Origin: Zygaena filipendulae
Lineage: Eukaryota > Arthropoda > Insecta > Lepidoptera > Zygaenidae
Length of the DNA: 64,000 nucleotides
NCBI GenBank assembly: GCA_907165275.2
Contig: OU015662.1
Span: 7,943,501 to 8,007,500, forward strand
Direction: 5' to 3'
In this document: in pieces, positions 35,997 to 47,473 of the stretch
How positions within the stretch are numbered: position 1 is the first letter of the stretch
Layout of the letters: each line of letters begins with the position of its first letter
Translations under genes and position numbers: made by a program
Notes under the pieces: generated by a model
What the model saw: only the letters and a program-made list of their open reading frames with translations
The model's database searches: none
Told to the model about the DNA's origin: nothing

Positions 35997-36821
35997 TAGT
36001 GTTGCCCAAATTCAGTCTATGGTCTTGCAGTCTTGGTCTTGTTCTTGCGTTTTTGCAAGACCAAGACCAAGAACAAGACCGCGTATTTTTAGCAAGACCA
36101 AGACTGACCGTGCAAGACTTGAGCAAGAACAAGACATAGCCTGCAAGACTCTTGCGTCTTGCAGCTAGGACTTAGCGCTATTTCACTGAGTAGTTAGGTG
36201 TAACAGTTCGGTGTATAGGTAGGTACTTTGTATTAATTCTTGGTCAAAAAAAATTATATAAAGTATCATAACCTAATGATAAAGCTGTTGATTTGTGTTG
36301 TATTTTATTTTTTATTCAAATAAATGATAAATCGTAAAACTCTTTTATTAAATTTCTTATAAGTTGAGGGTTCAATCTCTTTCTAGACAGATAAGTATTG
36401 TTCTTTAAAATACAGTCAAGTTATTGTAATTAATTTGTTTTAGCAAATGTAAGCTTATAAATCATAAATGTTTATTAAGAAACAGTTACTTCCATGGAAA
36501 ACGACATATAGGTCAGTTGATTTTTCGAATTTCTTATCAAATCTTCAGTTATTTATTAATCTGCTTGATCTTTACTATGGCTATGTTAATTCAAGCTCAC
36601 AATGTTCCAATTCTAATACGTTTTTCTAAGATTTAAAGTAAACTTTAATAAATAGTAATAGACTAAAAGGTAATTGCAAGACTTGCAAGACTCTTGCTGC
36701 AAGACCAAGACCAAAACTGGGAGCGCAAGACCAAGACCAAGACCAAGACCAGGTGTATTGGCGCAAGACCAAGACCAAGACTGGCTAAGTCTCGTCTTGT
36801 TCTTGCATTTGGGCAACACTA
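35997..36821. mobile_element. hAT-type non-autonomous element with AAGACC repeats
   Basis: TAGTGTTGCCCAAAT and its inverse ATTTGGGCAACACTA bound 825 bp. GTAAATAC lies on both sides (35,989-35,996; 36,822-36,829), an exact 8-bp duplication. Both sub-terminal regions consist of AAGACC/GGTCTT hexamer repeats in both orientations; the centre is unique AT-rich DNA. Confidence 0.92.
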
Positions 36822-37108
36822 GTAAATACGAGTCCTATAGTTAAGGGTCATCTATAAAGTACGTCACACTAATTTCGTGGTTTTTGTCCCCTCCCCCCCT
36901 CCTTGTCGGTTTTGGTTACATTAAATGTCTCACAAATTTTGTGAGACCCTTTCTCCCAATCTACAAATTGTTAAAAAAAACAGCAGTTCCAAAAAACCAA
37001 CAAAACAACTTTTAACCTTATGCTAGACAATGTAAGGTTTAATAATACCTAACACTGTTAAAGAAGTAGTGGCAATAGTGGCAAGCCCCACGATTACAAA
37101 GACTTTGA

Positions 37109-37422
37109 GGCTAGTGAACCATTTCGTATAAGTTACCGGTAGGCATGACAGGTTACCTACCTACTACCAACCATAATTTGCCAATGACATTGTTTCTTAA
37201 TAATATGACAATATTAGATTGTTCCCCAAGTTAAAACATGGCTCTCTTGAAAGTCAGTTTCCTGCTCAGGGTCCAAAATAGATGCTGAAAAGTGACTGAA
37301 ATAACGAAAAACGTGACACGCGTGTTTTCGATACGGCTTTCACTCGTCAACAACCACGGCTAGTGAACCATTTCGTATAAGTTACCGGTAGGCATGACAG
37401 GTTACCTACCTACTACCAACCA
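37109..37422 (+). repeat. Perfect 65-bp direct repeat around a dispersed element
   Basis: A 65-bp segment beginning GGCTAGTGAACCATTTCGTA is present without mismatch at 37,109-37,173 and 37,358-37,422. The interval includes a copy of the TTAGATTGTTCCCCAAG repeat also found at 28,492. Confidence 0.85.
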
Positions 37423-37447
37423 GGTTCGCCAAACGCTTTTGACATTA

Positions 37448-37943
37448 ATGCTACGTTCACACGCGCGCCGTGCAGCCCGGCGGGCTGCCTGGCGGGCTGC
37501 GCGGCATGCAGCCCGTCCCGGGCCGGCGGACATTCAAGCTGTTTACACGCACGCCGTCGTGTCAGTCAGTGCCAGAATGGCGAGCAGCGAGGATCTCGGT
37601 GTTGTTGCTGCCATATCCTTTGGCTTAACTTATTTTTATTGGAAAAAGGAACAAAATTATGAACGATTGTAATATCCGATCGTAGCGACTTTCTTAGCAA
37701 CGTTGAATGAAGATCCACTCGTCGCGAAAGCGCGGGACAGACTGACTGCCCGCGCGCGTGTAAACAGTCACCGGGCGCCCGCACATTCATCCTTTGAACT
37801 TTGCCAAAAAACCGACACTTGCCCGATTCGCGGCATTCACGTTCACAGGCGCGTTCACGGGCTCGGGCGTACCGTTTACACGCTCGTGAATGTGAATGTG
37901 CACGTTGAATGTAGAGTTGAACGCACGCGTGTGAACTTACCAT
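37448..37943 (+). mobile_element. TIR element with vestigial Harbinger-like first exon
   Basis: Ends ATGCTACGTTCACACGCG and the inverse of ATGGTAAGTTCACACGCG. A 31-codon frame at 37,577-37,672 (MASSEDLGVVAAISF, TYFYWKKEQ) resembles the N-terminus of HARBI1-like transposases; the rest of such a gene is absent. The interior is GC-rich. Classification is inference from the peptide. Confidence 0.5.
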
Positions 37944-38933
37944 AAAAGTTATTTCTGACATTCACCACGCGAGCGGTAACCTTGACGTGGTCGCTAGAGT
38001 GGGTACATAGATATTTAGACACGTGAAGTGAAGCTCAACAAGATCACAGATACAGGTTTATTGCGAAAACCTATCTTCGTATTTTTATACTTGTGTAAGT
38101 TGTAACGTAGGTACCTACAGAGAGCCAATTCTGGTGATGACAAACATAAAAGTTATAAAACCGGATCACTCCCCGATTAAGGTCTCCCCGCATAATAAGT
38201 CGATACTGGCATACTCATAATAAATCGAACAGTCATCGTCACCGCGACAGGGGTGTATGAGAGAAGACCTTGCCTGATAGATCTTGTTTATCAACAGTAG
38301 ACTGACCCTCAAGTTGCAACAATGTTTTCCATCTATTTATGATCTTCTTATACGCACTGAATATTAACATATAAAAATATTAAACAGGTATTTAGAACGC
38401 GCCTCTCTGCTTCTGCCAAAATATAAATGTAGGTATGGGTAAATCGAATGTGACCAACTCAAAATATTTTAACCATGGATTTTTTCTCCATGTTAAGAGA
38501 GAAAGTTCTCTACATAGTTTTTGAATAAAATATGTATATTCTGTAGTTAGCCTATAAATAGCAACGTTGCCGTTTTATAAGTGGAATCGGAAAATCGGAA
38601 ATTCATTAGCGATTCATTTATTAGAGAGATAAAGAAAGGTAGAAAGGGATAAATTGGTTGTTATTATTAACATTAGAAAAAGGTTATCGGATTCTATTGA
38701 AAGTAACTTCTACATAATAAGGCCAGTTCCTAAGTTATTAGTATAGGTACCTACGTGCGTGCGTGCGTGTATGTGTGTGCATGTGTATGATTACACGGAT
38801 ATCCTAGTATCATAATAAATGCGAAGAAATCTTCTGTTTGAAAACAACACTCCTATTCGAATAACTTATACTGACTAATATGTAGGTACTTATAGACTAG
38901 AAGTCTAGAACATTGCTACAAAATAGAACATAG
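37944..38933. other. Gene-free DNA
   Basis: AT-rich; a GTGC/GTGT microsatellite lies at about 38,756-38,788. Confidence 0.5.
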
Positions 38934-39148
38934 CTAGTGGCCGCGGCGTCGTCGCCCGCGTAATGTAGATTTCATAAATAAATTTTCAATCCCTCGGAAA
39001 TATTTTTTTTTGTTGAAAGGTACAGTCTTTTCATGTACTCGTCACGACGTGTAAGCGCATGATGATCGGTTAATGAGTTAAGGCGTGAAAGCAAAACAAA
39101 CAAACAAACCCACACTCGCAGTTATTAAGTAATAGGTATTAGTTAGGA
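38934..39148 (-). mobile_element. Helitron-like element, complete
   Basis: CTAG and hairpin at the left; minus-strand 5' end TCCTAACTAATACCTATTAC at the right; core CATGATCGGTTAATGAGT (plus strand: GATGATCGGTTAATGAG). Confidence 0.65.
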
Positions 39149-39395
39149 TTATAATGGCCATGTAAAACGAAATAAGCAATCACATAAATAACTATGTAGA
39201 ATTTTGAATCTTCTTTATAAAGAAGAAAAACTTCTTAACTCAAAAAAGCCCAGCTAGAAAACAAGTTTATCCAAATAATCCAAACTTCTAGGGTGGAAAG
39301 GGGGTTAAAAACAATTATATTATAATATTTTATGATTTCTGATAAACTTCCTATACCTACATATACCAAATCGTAATATAAATCTATTGTTTTGG

Positions 39396-39540
39396 TCCTG
39401 TCCACCTAAAGGTTGTCTGGAAGAGATCGCTAGTAAAGTGATAACACCGCCTTTTGTATGACCTTAATTTATAAGTTTTTTTTTTGTAAACTCACTGTAA
39501 CATTTTTTGGTGTACAATAAAGAGTATTCTATTCTATATT
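39396..39540 (+). mobile_element. LINE 3'-end fragment
   Basis: GGTTGTCTGGAAGAGATCGC, a T run, GTGTACAATAAAGAGTATTC and a short ATTCT tail: the 3' terminal region of an abundant lepidopteran non-LTR retrotransposon group. Severely 5'-truncated. Confidence 0.6.
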
Positions 39541-39569
39541 ATAAATATACCTATCATTCGTAGAAAGTT

Positions 39570-39720
39570 CATACGGACGCGGGTGAAACCGCGGCAGGGC
39601 TGCTGGGCCCATATTCATGTCCACACCCATATCCTGTCTTTCTCTGTAACCTTTGACAACGTATATGCAAAATTTAATGGTGATCGGTCCAGCCGTTTAC
39701 CTACATGTGATGCCGTGACC
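39570..39720. mobile_element. Two Helitron scraps in head-on arrangement
   Basis: GCGGGTGAAACCGCGGCAGG is in plus orientation. It is followed directly by a minus-orientation core (CTTTCTCTGTAACCTTTGAC, GCAAAATTTAATGGTGATCG). Confidence 0.5.
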
Positions 39721-40437
39721 AAGGGAAATAGCGATGTTTGTTATCGAACTCCTCGGAAACGCCTTGAACGATATTTCTGAAATTTTGTGTATATTTAGCA
39801 GGTCGGAAAATAGGTCGTAGGCTATTTTTATACCCCTAGGGCCTATGTGATAAGGATAACCCTCTCCAGTTATTTTTATTTTTTAGATAAAACTTTACTT
39901 TGGACATGGTAGATTTATAGCATAGTCTGTAAATATTTATTTGGTTTTGTGTATTGTGTTTTTTGTGTATGTGGTAAGTACCTTTTGGTATCCATTTAAT
40001 AGATTTACGTCAAAACCTAAAATATGAGACGGACTTGGTTTGCCAGTTTTAGGTAGGTATTGTTCCTGGCACCTGATCAATTTTAAGTGAAAATTTTTAA
40101 ATAAAAAACTATCACAACAATTTTATTTACTTTTCAACAGAAATTGTACGATAATTATACCAACGTAGGTATGTACCTACACGTTTTTTTTTTCTAATAG
40201 TGATAGCGAACCAGAATAAATAATCGCATCCAGCGCATCACATGATCGTATGAATCACGTAAATACCTAGAAGCTGTTATGTGTGTCGTAACGTAACAAT
40301 TATAATGGGTAACAACTGTGCGTAGTAGGTACCTATTAGCATGTAAATACTTAAGGACTGCGCAGTTTGTATCACATTCACACCTACCAACAATGATATT
40401 TTGCAAGTGGACGAGTTTACATTAACGATAATCTTTA
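39721..40437. other. Gene-free AT-rich DNA
   Basis: Nothing recognised. Confidence 0.5.
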
Positions 40438-41017
40438 TCCTTAATATTATAAAGGCGAATGTAAGTTTAGTCGTATGTTTGTTTGTTACGCTTTCGCGGA
40501 TTAACCTACTAACTAATCTGCGATCATAATGAAATTTTGCATACAGCTACGTTATCACATAGGCGGATTTACCAGTAGGCTGAATAGGCTGGACTCAGCT
40601 GGAGCCTAAGACGGCAGATTTTAGAAGCGGCAGAAAAACTATTGTGCAGTCGTGACTATATCGTATCATTGTGTTATCAAAATAATCTAAGAACTACACG
40701 AATCGTTGAGTAACAATTTCATTTGTAAAAAAATTGCAATAGTACCCTATTGCAATTTTTTTGCAAGAAATTTATTATAAGAAATTGTGTTAATATTTAA
40801 AAAATAGAACCTTAGAAAAGCGTTATCGTGAAAGATTTACTAAAAAAATTTCAATACTAGAGTAGTATGTAGTGTGATCACTCGCTCTCTCTCTCTCTCA
40901 CTCACTGGTCCAAAATCGGAACCAACTGTCCTAACTTCGATTACACCTTCCGATTTCCTAGATTGGTGTCTGACAAATTGTAAAGTGTAATAAGCGCTTA
41001 ACGCGGGGAACAGCTAG
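40438..41017 (+). mobile_element. Helitron-like element interrupted by other repeats
   Basis: A|TCCTTAATATTATAAAGGCG at the 5' end and CGCGGGGAACAGCTAG|T at the 3' end. From about 40,563 to 40,999 it is replaced by foreign DNA: a copy of the 24,226 repeat, a 16-bp-arm hairpin (40,727-40,762) and a half-copy of the fold-back MITE of 50,336. Confidence 0.7.
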
Positions 41018-41254
41018 TAATCAATATAATACAATTGAAAACTGTTAGTAGACATCGTGTCAGCTGTGTGGAATCATTGTGGAATTTAATACAACAAAAC
41101 ATTAATATCATTATTTACCAATAATTTCTTCTAATATTATGTGCAACTCCTTTGTAATTAAGAAGTAGACATTATACATATATTGTATGACATTCGTAAG
41201 TGCCTTTGTGAAGGCCTAAATCGAAATAAAAACCAATTGAAATGGGATTTCTTA

Positions 41255-41470
41255 AAATAAATTCGAATGTGAGTTTGTTTGTTTGTTACGCTTTTACGCC
41301 CTAACGGTTCAACCGATCATCATGAAACTTTGAATACACGCTGTCAGGGGTGCAAAGGTCAGAGAAGGACATTGGATACTTTTAATCCTGGTATTCCCGC
41401 GGGAACCCCGAAATTACCGCGGGTGAAACGCGCGCCGCGGGGCCGGGGGCCGTACAGCGGGGAACAGTTT
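41255..41470 (+). mobile_element. Helitron-like element, ends eroded
   Basis: Core ACCGATCATCATGAAACTTT, ATTCCCGCGGGAACCCCGAA and CCGCGGGTGAAACGCG. A GC-rich insertion separates these from GGGGAACAG, and CTAG is lost. Confidence 0.65.
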
Positions 41471-41899
41471 GTAATAAAATGGTTTAAAAAAAACAACTTT
41501 TATCAGGGAGTATCTACTTACTGTCAAATATATTTACATCAAATCCCAAAGCACAGTCGGTATTATTTTAGTTACTTATTATTTCATAGCTTGCTAACCG
41601 CCGCACTCAGAGTCGATTTAATGGTTACTTAACGGATTTTAAGTAAGGATTAAAAAAAATTCACTCTCAGAGACAGTTAATCCTCCATTAATCACGTTTA
41701 ATGATGATTAACTTTAAGTGACGGCTGACCCTTACTTAAGACTTAATTGGAGATTTTTGACATTTAAAAGTAAGGTTATGTTTGTTTTTGTTATTAAAAT
41801 TTCAAAACCAAAGTTGGATTTTTGAAACTTTCAGGGCGTCGATCACGTCACAGTAATTAGAAAAGCATGTCTGACCTAGAAGATTTTATTGAGTTTACG

Positions 41900-42160
41900 A
41901 ATTGCTGGACTTTCAGGTGTCATCGGGTACACATATTAAAATAAGAAGTCCTGGTAGACTATCATAGAAAAAGATGGTTTTCTTTTATTGTTCAGGCAGT
42001 AACAGGCCCGAATTTGGAATTTTTTAAGTTGTAGCTCGATGACCTGGTGAAACTCATGATAGTTTTATTCATAATAGTAGTGCACCGAAACAGCGCCTTG
42101 ATTCAGGTGTATCGCAAGGTATACTGCTTGGTGAGTGATTATGCAGTAGATAAATGATGT
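41900..42160 (+). pseudogene. HARBI1-like DDE transposase remnant
   Basis: Pieces in shifting frames: RIAGLSGVI, a deletion removing the usual CID with the first catalytic Asp, then GTHIKIRSP, YHRKRWFSFIVQAV (41,960 on), PGETHDSFIHNSS (42,043 on, holding the second Asp) and GILLG. Order and spacing match the DDE_Tnp_4 domain of Harbinger transposases. At least three frame breaks and stops make it non-functional. Confidence 0.85.
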
Positions 42161-42488
42161 GCGTTTAACACCATTCTTGTCCTAATTCAAACAGTCAAGA
42201 AAAGTACAATAAAAGCCATATCAGTAGGTAATCAAAACGAAAAATACTGTTGAGAGTTTTTAGTATTTGGAAAAGGAAGTTTCCATATCTTCAAGTGAGT
42301 ATGAGTATCAAATTAGACACAGTTAGATGAACTCCTGCTTTATACTGACAATAGTGATGATTCTGATCATATTATATCCGGTACCTAACATAAATGATAT
42401 ACATAAGAAAATTCAAATAGTAATGGTTCTTGTTCAGACAATCCATAGTTGAGAGATTTTTTAGAGATAACTAGTTAGGTATGAATAA

Positions 42489-42838
42489 CTAGCTGTGCCC
42501 CACGGTTTTACTCCACATGAGTTTCAGAATCCCCGCAGGAACGATTTTCTTTTAAAATAGTTTTATTTTTCGTTATAACATCAGCTATCTGCCTGAAAGT
42601 CCCATTAAAATCGGTCTAGCTGTTTCAGTGTTTAGACAGAACAAACAGACAGACGGTTTCACCCGCGGTAATTTCGGAGTTCCTGCGGGAATTCCGGGAT
42701 AAAAAGTACCCTATGTTCTTCTCTGTACCCCTGACAACGTGCATGCCAAATTTCATCCAAATCCGTTAAGCCGTTTTTGCGTGATTGAGTAACAAACATC
42801 CAAACATCCACACTTTCACATTTACAATATTAGTAGGA
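42489..42838 (-). mobile_element. Mosaic (head-to-tail) Helitron-like element
   Basis: Reading minus, the common 5' part (TCCTACTAATATTGTAAATG) runs to an internal hairpin CCGCGGGTGAAACCG. It then continues into a second core of the CAGATAGCTGATGTTATAA subtype with its own hairpin and terminal CTAG. Confidence 0.8.
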
Positions 42839-43022
42839 TTATATTATACTTTCATATGCAGTGAAAAATTGTTAATTTGGAATCACAAACAGACACTTCA
42901 ATTTTATTTATATGTATAAATTTATAGATTAAAAACCATAAAATAATAAAAAAAGAATTGGTTATACTCAGATTTTGTTTGTTATTTGTTTTTTTAAGGT
43001 GTAGGTAATAACAATTTTTGCT

Positions 43023-43132
43023 AACAGAGTGGTTGCACCTTGGAATGGGCTACCGGAAGAAGTCTTGGCACCTAACAATTATTATTTGAAAACAGATTGG
43101 ACAAATATTTGAAACAAAAGATAGAAAAATAG
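43023..43132 (+). pseudogene. C-terminus of a CR1-like LINE polyprotein
   Basis: NRVVAPWNGLPEEVLAP then, after one frame shift, NRLDKYLKQKIEK and a stop. This is the characteristic end of CR1/Jockey-like ORF2. About 60 bp of 3' UTR and an AATA-rich tail follow. Confidence 0.75.
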
Positions 43133-43410
43133 TAATGTATAACTTGATACAGGCACCTATCAGCTGCTTCAACTACCTGCCTGAATTTTAAATAAATAAA
43201 ATAAAACTAGTTCATTTAAAATAAATAATTTTATTATTGTAATTTTAGTTTTTTTTTAATTCAGCTAGCTCTAGTTTTGCCATCTACAATAGCTTAATTT
43301 TTTTCTTCCTCCAACTCAGCAGCTCTCTCAGCAGCTTGTTTTTAATGTCTCCAACTAAAAAAATACACTGATTAGAACTACATATTTTAGAATACATATT
43401 ATAACACACA

Positions 43411-43715
43411 TTAGCTGTGCCCTGCGATTCCGCCCGTTTGAGTTTCTGAATTTCCGCAAGAACTCCAAAGTAGCATAATTTACACCTTATAACATCATTT
43501 AATTGGCAAAGTCCCGTTCAAATATGTAGGTTCAACCGTTTCAGATTCACCTGTGGAAATCTCAAAGATCCCGCAGGAATTCCCAGATAAAAAGTACCCT
43601 ATGTTTTTCTCTGTACCGGTGAAAATGTGTATGCAAAATTTCATGTTGATCGGTTAAGCCATTAAGGTGTGAAAACGTAACAAATAAACTAAGTTTCACA
43701 TTTATAATAAAAGGA
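43411..43715 (-). mobile_element. Second mosaic Helitron-like element
   Basis: Same two-part structure as 42,489 (common core plus AACCGGTTT-less CAGATAGC-type core) but with a different junction and more mutations; CTAG has become TTAG. Confidence 0.65.
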
Positions 43716-43836
43716 TTTCAATTACAACTTGGTATTTTGCCCAGCCCTGTTGAGTTGTTATTGAATGTTACCTTTTCTATAATGCTTATTATGCTTCGGT
43801 TGAGGTGGTGGATTTGATGGTCCACCTCCAGTTTTT

Positions 43837-43913
43837 AAAAGATAGCCTTGCTTTTACGGGCCATAGCCTTAAGGTTATCCCATGCTCTTTTTAATGTAGT
43901 TACATCACGCTGC
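43837..43913 (-). pseudogene. Myb/SANT-like DNA-binding protein exon, Harbinger second gene
   Basis: Minus strand: acceptor TTTTTTACTTGCAG, then RDVTTLKRAWDNLKAMARKS, KAIF and TAA. The TLKxxWDNLKxxARK pattern is helix 3 of Myb/SANT-like domains that accompany Harbinger transposases. Only this exon is recognisable. Confidence 0.65.
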
Positions 43914-44354
43914 AAGTAAAAAAAAATATAATTAGTTCTAGTTATATTAACAAAAAGTGTATACAAGCAATAACTAGAATACAAGTATATACAAGTAATA
44001 CAATACCTTGTATACAAGTGCATTACTATTGAACTCGTCAGTGACTGAAATCTAGGCCATTTTTTCTTTAAAACTGACTTTCCGTCGATCAGTTTTGATT
44101 CAATTATCGATGTTTAATTAATGTGCAAGTAAAAATTTTTCGTCCGGGGTAAAGCATGCAACTCATTTGCGTGGTGTTTTATTTTGCTTCTGAAATATAA
44201 AGAAAACCATATAAAAACATGCCTAACATATTTTTATCTTTTAACAATATGAAACCAATAATAATTACTTAATACTCACCATTTTTTATACAATAATTTC
44301 AAATTATTATTATATTACTAAAGACGAATTCTCCTTCTTCTTCTTTGAGCACTC

Positions 44355-44470
44355 TCCACATTCGCGCGTGGTTCCCGCGCGAAGCCGCGAAACACCCGCG
44401 AACTATAAGTGTAGAATCATGGTTCGCGGGTGTTTCGCGGCTTCGCGCGCGGTTCGCGCGCGAATGTGGA
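44355..44470. repeat. GC-rich fold-back MITE
   Basis: TCCACATTCGCGCG ends, then CGAAGCCGCGAAACACCCGC and its inverse around a short AT loop. It is inserted inside the Harbinger element. Confidence 0.8.
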
Positions 44471-44937
44471 CAGACCTTTAATAGTGGCGGCTATTCCAAT
44501 TTGAAAAATTTCGCGGACTGATTTGACGTAGATAATTGAAAAATGAAAATGGCGGCGTTCAATGTTGTCATATCACAAAAGTCATGGCATTCACGAGTTA
44601 ATTTTATTGAAATCAATTATTATTTCCGATTAAAGTAATAGTAAATTAACGCAATTAATTATTTCTAAAGAAAAATAATAACTTCACCTCATAAAAACTA
44701 CAAAAACAAAAGTATCATTTCCATGAGTTTATGCATGTGGCAATGTCGCACTTTATCGATACGCATTTCGATAGGGTGCACCGCCCTATGCTTACATATA
44801 GTTGTCAATCTACTAATCAACAATTAATTTTTGTCTCTGGGAGCTACGGCGATTTAATTATCATTAGAAGTTTTAAGTAGCATTAGTTATGGGCCGATTA
44901 ACGTTATTTTAATGAACGACTCTGAGTGCGGCGGTAA

Positions 44938-47094
44938 GAATATTATAGTTGAATGAACTCCTAATGAGTACTAAGTGTCATGCACAAAACTTATATTCAA
45001 AACTATTTCTGAATGTTGTTGTTTTTTTTTTTTCAAATAGACATCTATGACTAGATTGGTGCATAAAAGTTTTTAAATATAGGTAGTTTTTAAATTATTA
45101 CAGGTTTAAGGTTAACTGAGGGCTGTATTGTAGGAACCCCTTCTTCAGTAATCGATTCTCCTCTGAAATATCTAAAAAATAAATGTAATTTTTCTACGTA
45201 ATAAAAAAAATTAAGTCACGAAAATTGAGCATGCAAGTTGCCAATGCACTGGCAAATCATACCCAATCAGGTCATTCATAAACATAGACATAGACATAAC
45301 TTTATTCCACTTCTTTCCTTTTTATTGCTGGTGCATCGACAAATCAAATGTAAAGGTCATTCACCCACATAAACCCACATTCTAATTTAAGGTTTTCTCT
45401 GTGATTTATTAATGTTTCTTTATATTTAGATTTTTATTAGTTACATGTAGGTAAGCATAAACTAGCAAGGTTTTAAACAAGTCCCTTGTTTAAAATTACT
45501 CACTGTATATTTTTTACAACTTAAAATAATCTGAGGATAAAAGCTCAAAAACTAATTATGTATTACAACTCTAATAAGATAAAAAAAATAAACCAACTTC
45601 AAGAGTTCCATTGTCTGTCTTGGAAACTCATCATCCGTGGGACGATTTGGGAATAAACCTGATGACAGGGTTATACTCGAACATACATAAATAAATATAA
45701 ATAAACCTCAAAATTGATAACCTCCTCCTTTATGAAGTCTGTTAAAAATAGATATATTACATACCTACCGAGCCTGCTAAAATCGTATATGTATATGTAT
45801 ACTAGCCTTAGCTCAGCATCAGGTAAAACTCAAATAAATACTAACTCACCTGGAAGGTTTAGTTTTCATCCAGACTGGGAATGTAAATCCATCCTTTAGT
45901 TCAGGATCAGGAGAAGCCATCTTGTCCAAAAAAGCAAAACTGACTTTTTATAAGTGGCAAATGTTAAAAATATGCCACTAGTCGAAAGCACCTGTAGCCT
46001 CTACAATATTTTATATTATGAAAATATAATACTGATATGAGCTGTCACCTTGAGCAGTTATGATAAGATTGCCTCAGTTGACAGATTGAAACATAAATAA
46101 CAATAAATGTAACTATTATAATCTTTAAAGAAAGAGAATAGAAACAGAATTAATAGGAGCCTAAATTAAATGGTGCTCAAAGGGCACTGTAGTTATTACT
46201 GGACTTCGAACTGTGAAGAGACATCTGCAACAAAGAACAAAATGTTTGTCTTTAATAGATGCTAAAAATTTGGAATAATTTTATGTTTAAAATTATTTCA
46301 TTATGTGTATCTCATTAGCTCTTAATGCTTATCATCCTGTTATTTGCTTAAACTTTGACTGTTAAAATTAAGATTAATCAGTTAAATCATATATACACTG
46401 TACCTAATTTATTATTTTAATACGGCACTATGAAATGATAGAAAAATATTTCCTGTGTGTGTGTGTTAATTTGATTTTTTTCTTGATATATTGGCCAAGT
46501 GCTATAAAGGTCAAAGTTAGAAAGTAACGCCAATGTTAAAGCTTTTTTTTCTATACTATTTTTTTTTCTTTCAAAATACATGTAGACAATAATCACTCAC
46601 AAAGCACACTCACATTTTATGAGAATAAAAATTAATGAGAATGATGAGCTAAATAGGTACGATTTGCCCGTCTTCTTCCTCTTCATTGTCTTTTAATTGA
46701 AATCGAAAAAATAATAAAAACAATTACCTACCTACGTATTCTCTACGGTACCTATAAAACAAAGAATCCCGGGGCAAATAATGTTCTACGAGATCACATA
46801 ATTATACTTCCACTGTAACTTGTAAGCCAATTTCCCAAAAGCGTATGGCTGACGATAGTGTGCGACTTTCAAGCAATGAAATATTCTTAAAAATCAGTCT
46901 GTGATCTGTGTAGATCTAAAGATAAAATTTAATATAGGCAATGTACATACGAACTTACTGTTTTTAAAATCAAGCTCGCAGCGAAAATATACCATTTTAT
47001 TAGAAATGGTTGAAATCAAAATAATGGTTGGTAAATCAAAGAAAGATAGTAATGGTCACAGACGAATAAGAGATAATGGTGTCTAACTACTAAC
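44938..47094. other. Gene-free AT-rich DNA with a diverged AACCGACTTCC element copy
   Basis: 45,591-45,743 retains AACCAACTTCAAGAGTTCCA and TAACCTCCTCCTTTATGAAG from the 10,874 family. No exon seen elsewhere in the stretch. Confidence 0.45.
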
Positions 47095-47438
47095 TAGCGA
47101 TGCGAGTCGAGCCGTTTTTTAATTTTTACTCGAGTGACTCGAGTGAATTTGTTAAACAAAAGTTCGAGTGAAAATAAATTTGACTCGAGTTCGTTTGCAC
47201 TCAAGTTACCGAGTCAACTCGGTGCGCCGAGTAATTTTATTCTTCTTTGTTCATTAATGACATATAAATAAAGTAAATATTTATTTCATATCACCAAATA
47301 TTACTATTTTAATAAAAGTATTTAAAAAAATTTAATTTCAACTCAGCTCGAGTGATAAAACTCGAGTACAACTCGAGTGACGTAGTAAAATTGCTCGAAA
47401 GACTCGAGTCACAAAATTCTACTCAATTTTCATCACTA
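47095..47438. mobile_element. Fold-back element packed with CTCGAG
   Basis: TAGCGATGCGAGTCGAG at the left and TCATCACTA at the right resemble hAT-like TAGnGATG termini. Seven CTCGAG sites, mostly within ACTCGAGT, occur in both arms. No matching target duplication was visible. Confidence 0.55.
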
Positions 47439-47473
47439 GTCGTAATCCTCGTCTACGCTCTAAGTAGGTCTAG

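Larger units (their letters stand above)
41598..44934 (+). mobile_element. Decayed PIF/Harbinger element, 3.3 kb
   Basis: Bounded by CCGCCGCACTCAGAGTCG and its inverse, flanked by TAA on both sides (41,595-41,597; 44,935-44,937), the standard 3-bp Harbinger target. Inside are a broken HARBI1-like transposase (plus strand, 41.9-42.2 kb) and a Myb/SANT-like exon (minus strand, 43.84-43.91 kb), the two-gene convergent layout typical of the superfamily. Later insertions include two mosaic Helitrons, a LINE tail and a GC-rich fold-back element. It is presumably the source family of the MITEs at 3,969 and 33,373. Confidence 0.85.

Noticed and set aside
36613..36819. Frame coding LGLGLGL or SWSWSW peptides
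   Set aside because: Translation of AAGACC hexamer repeats inside a hAT-type MITE.
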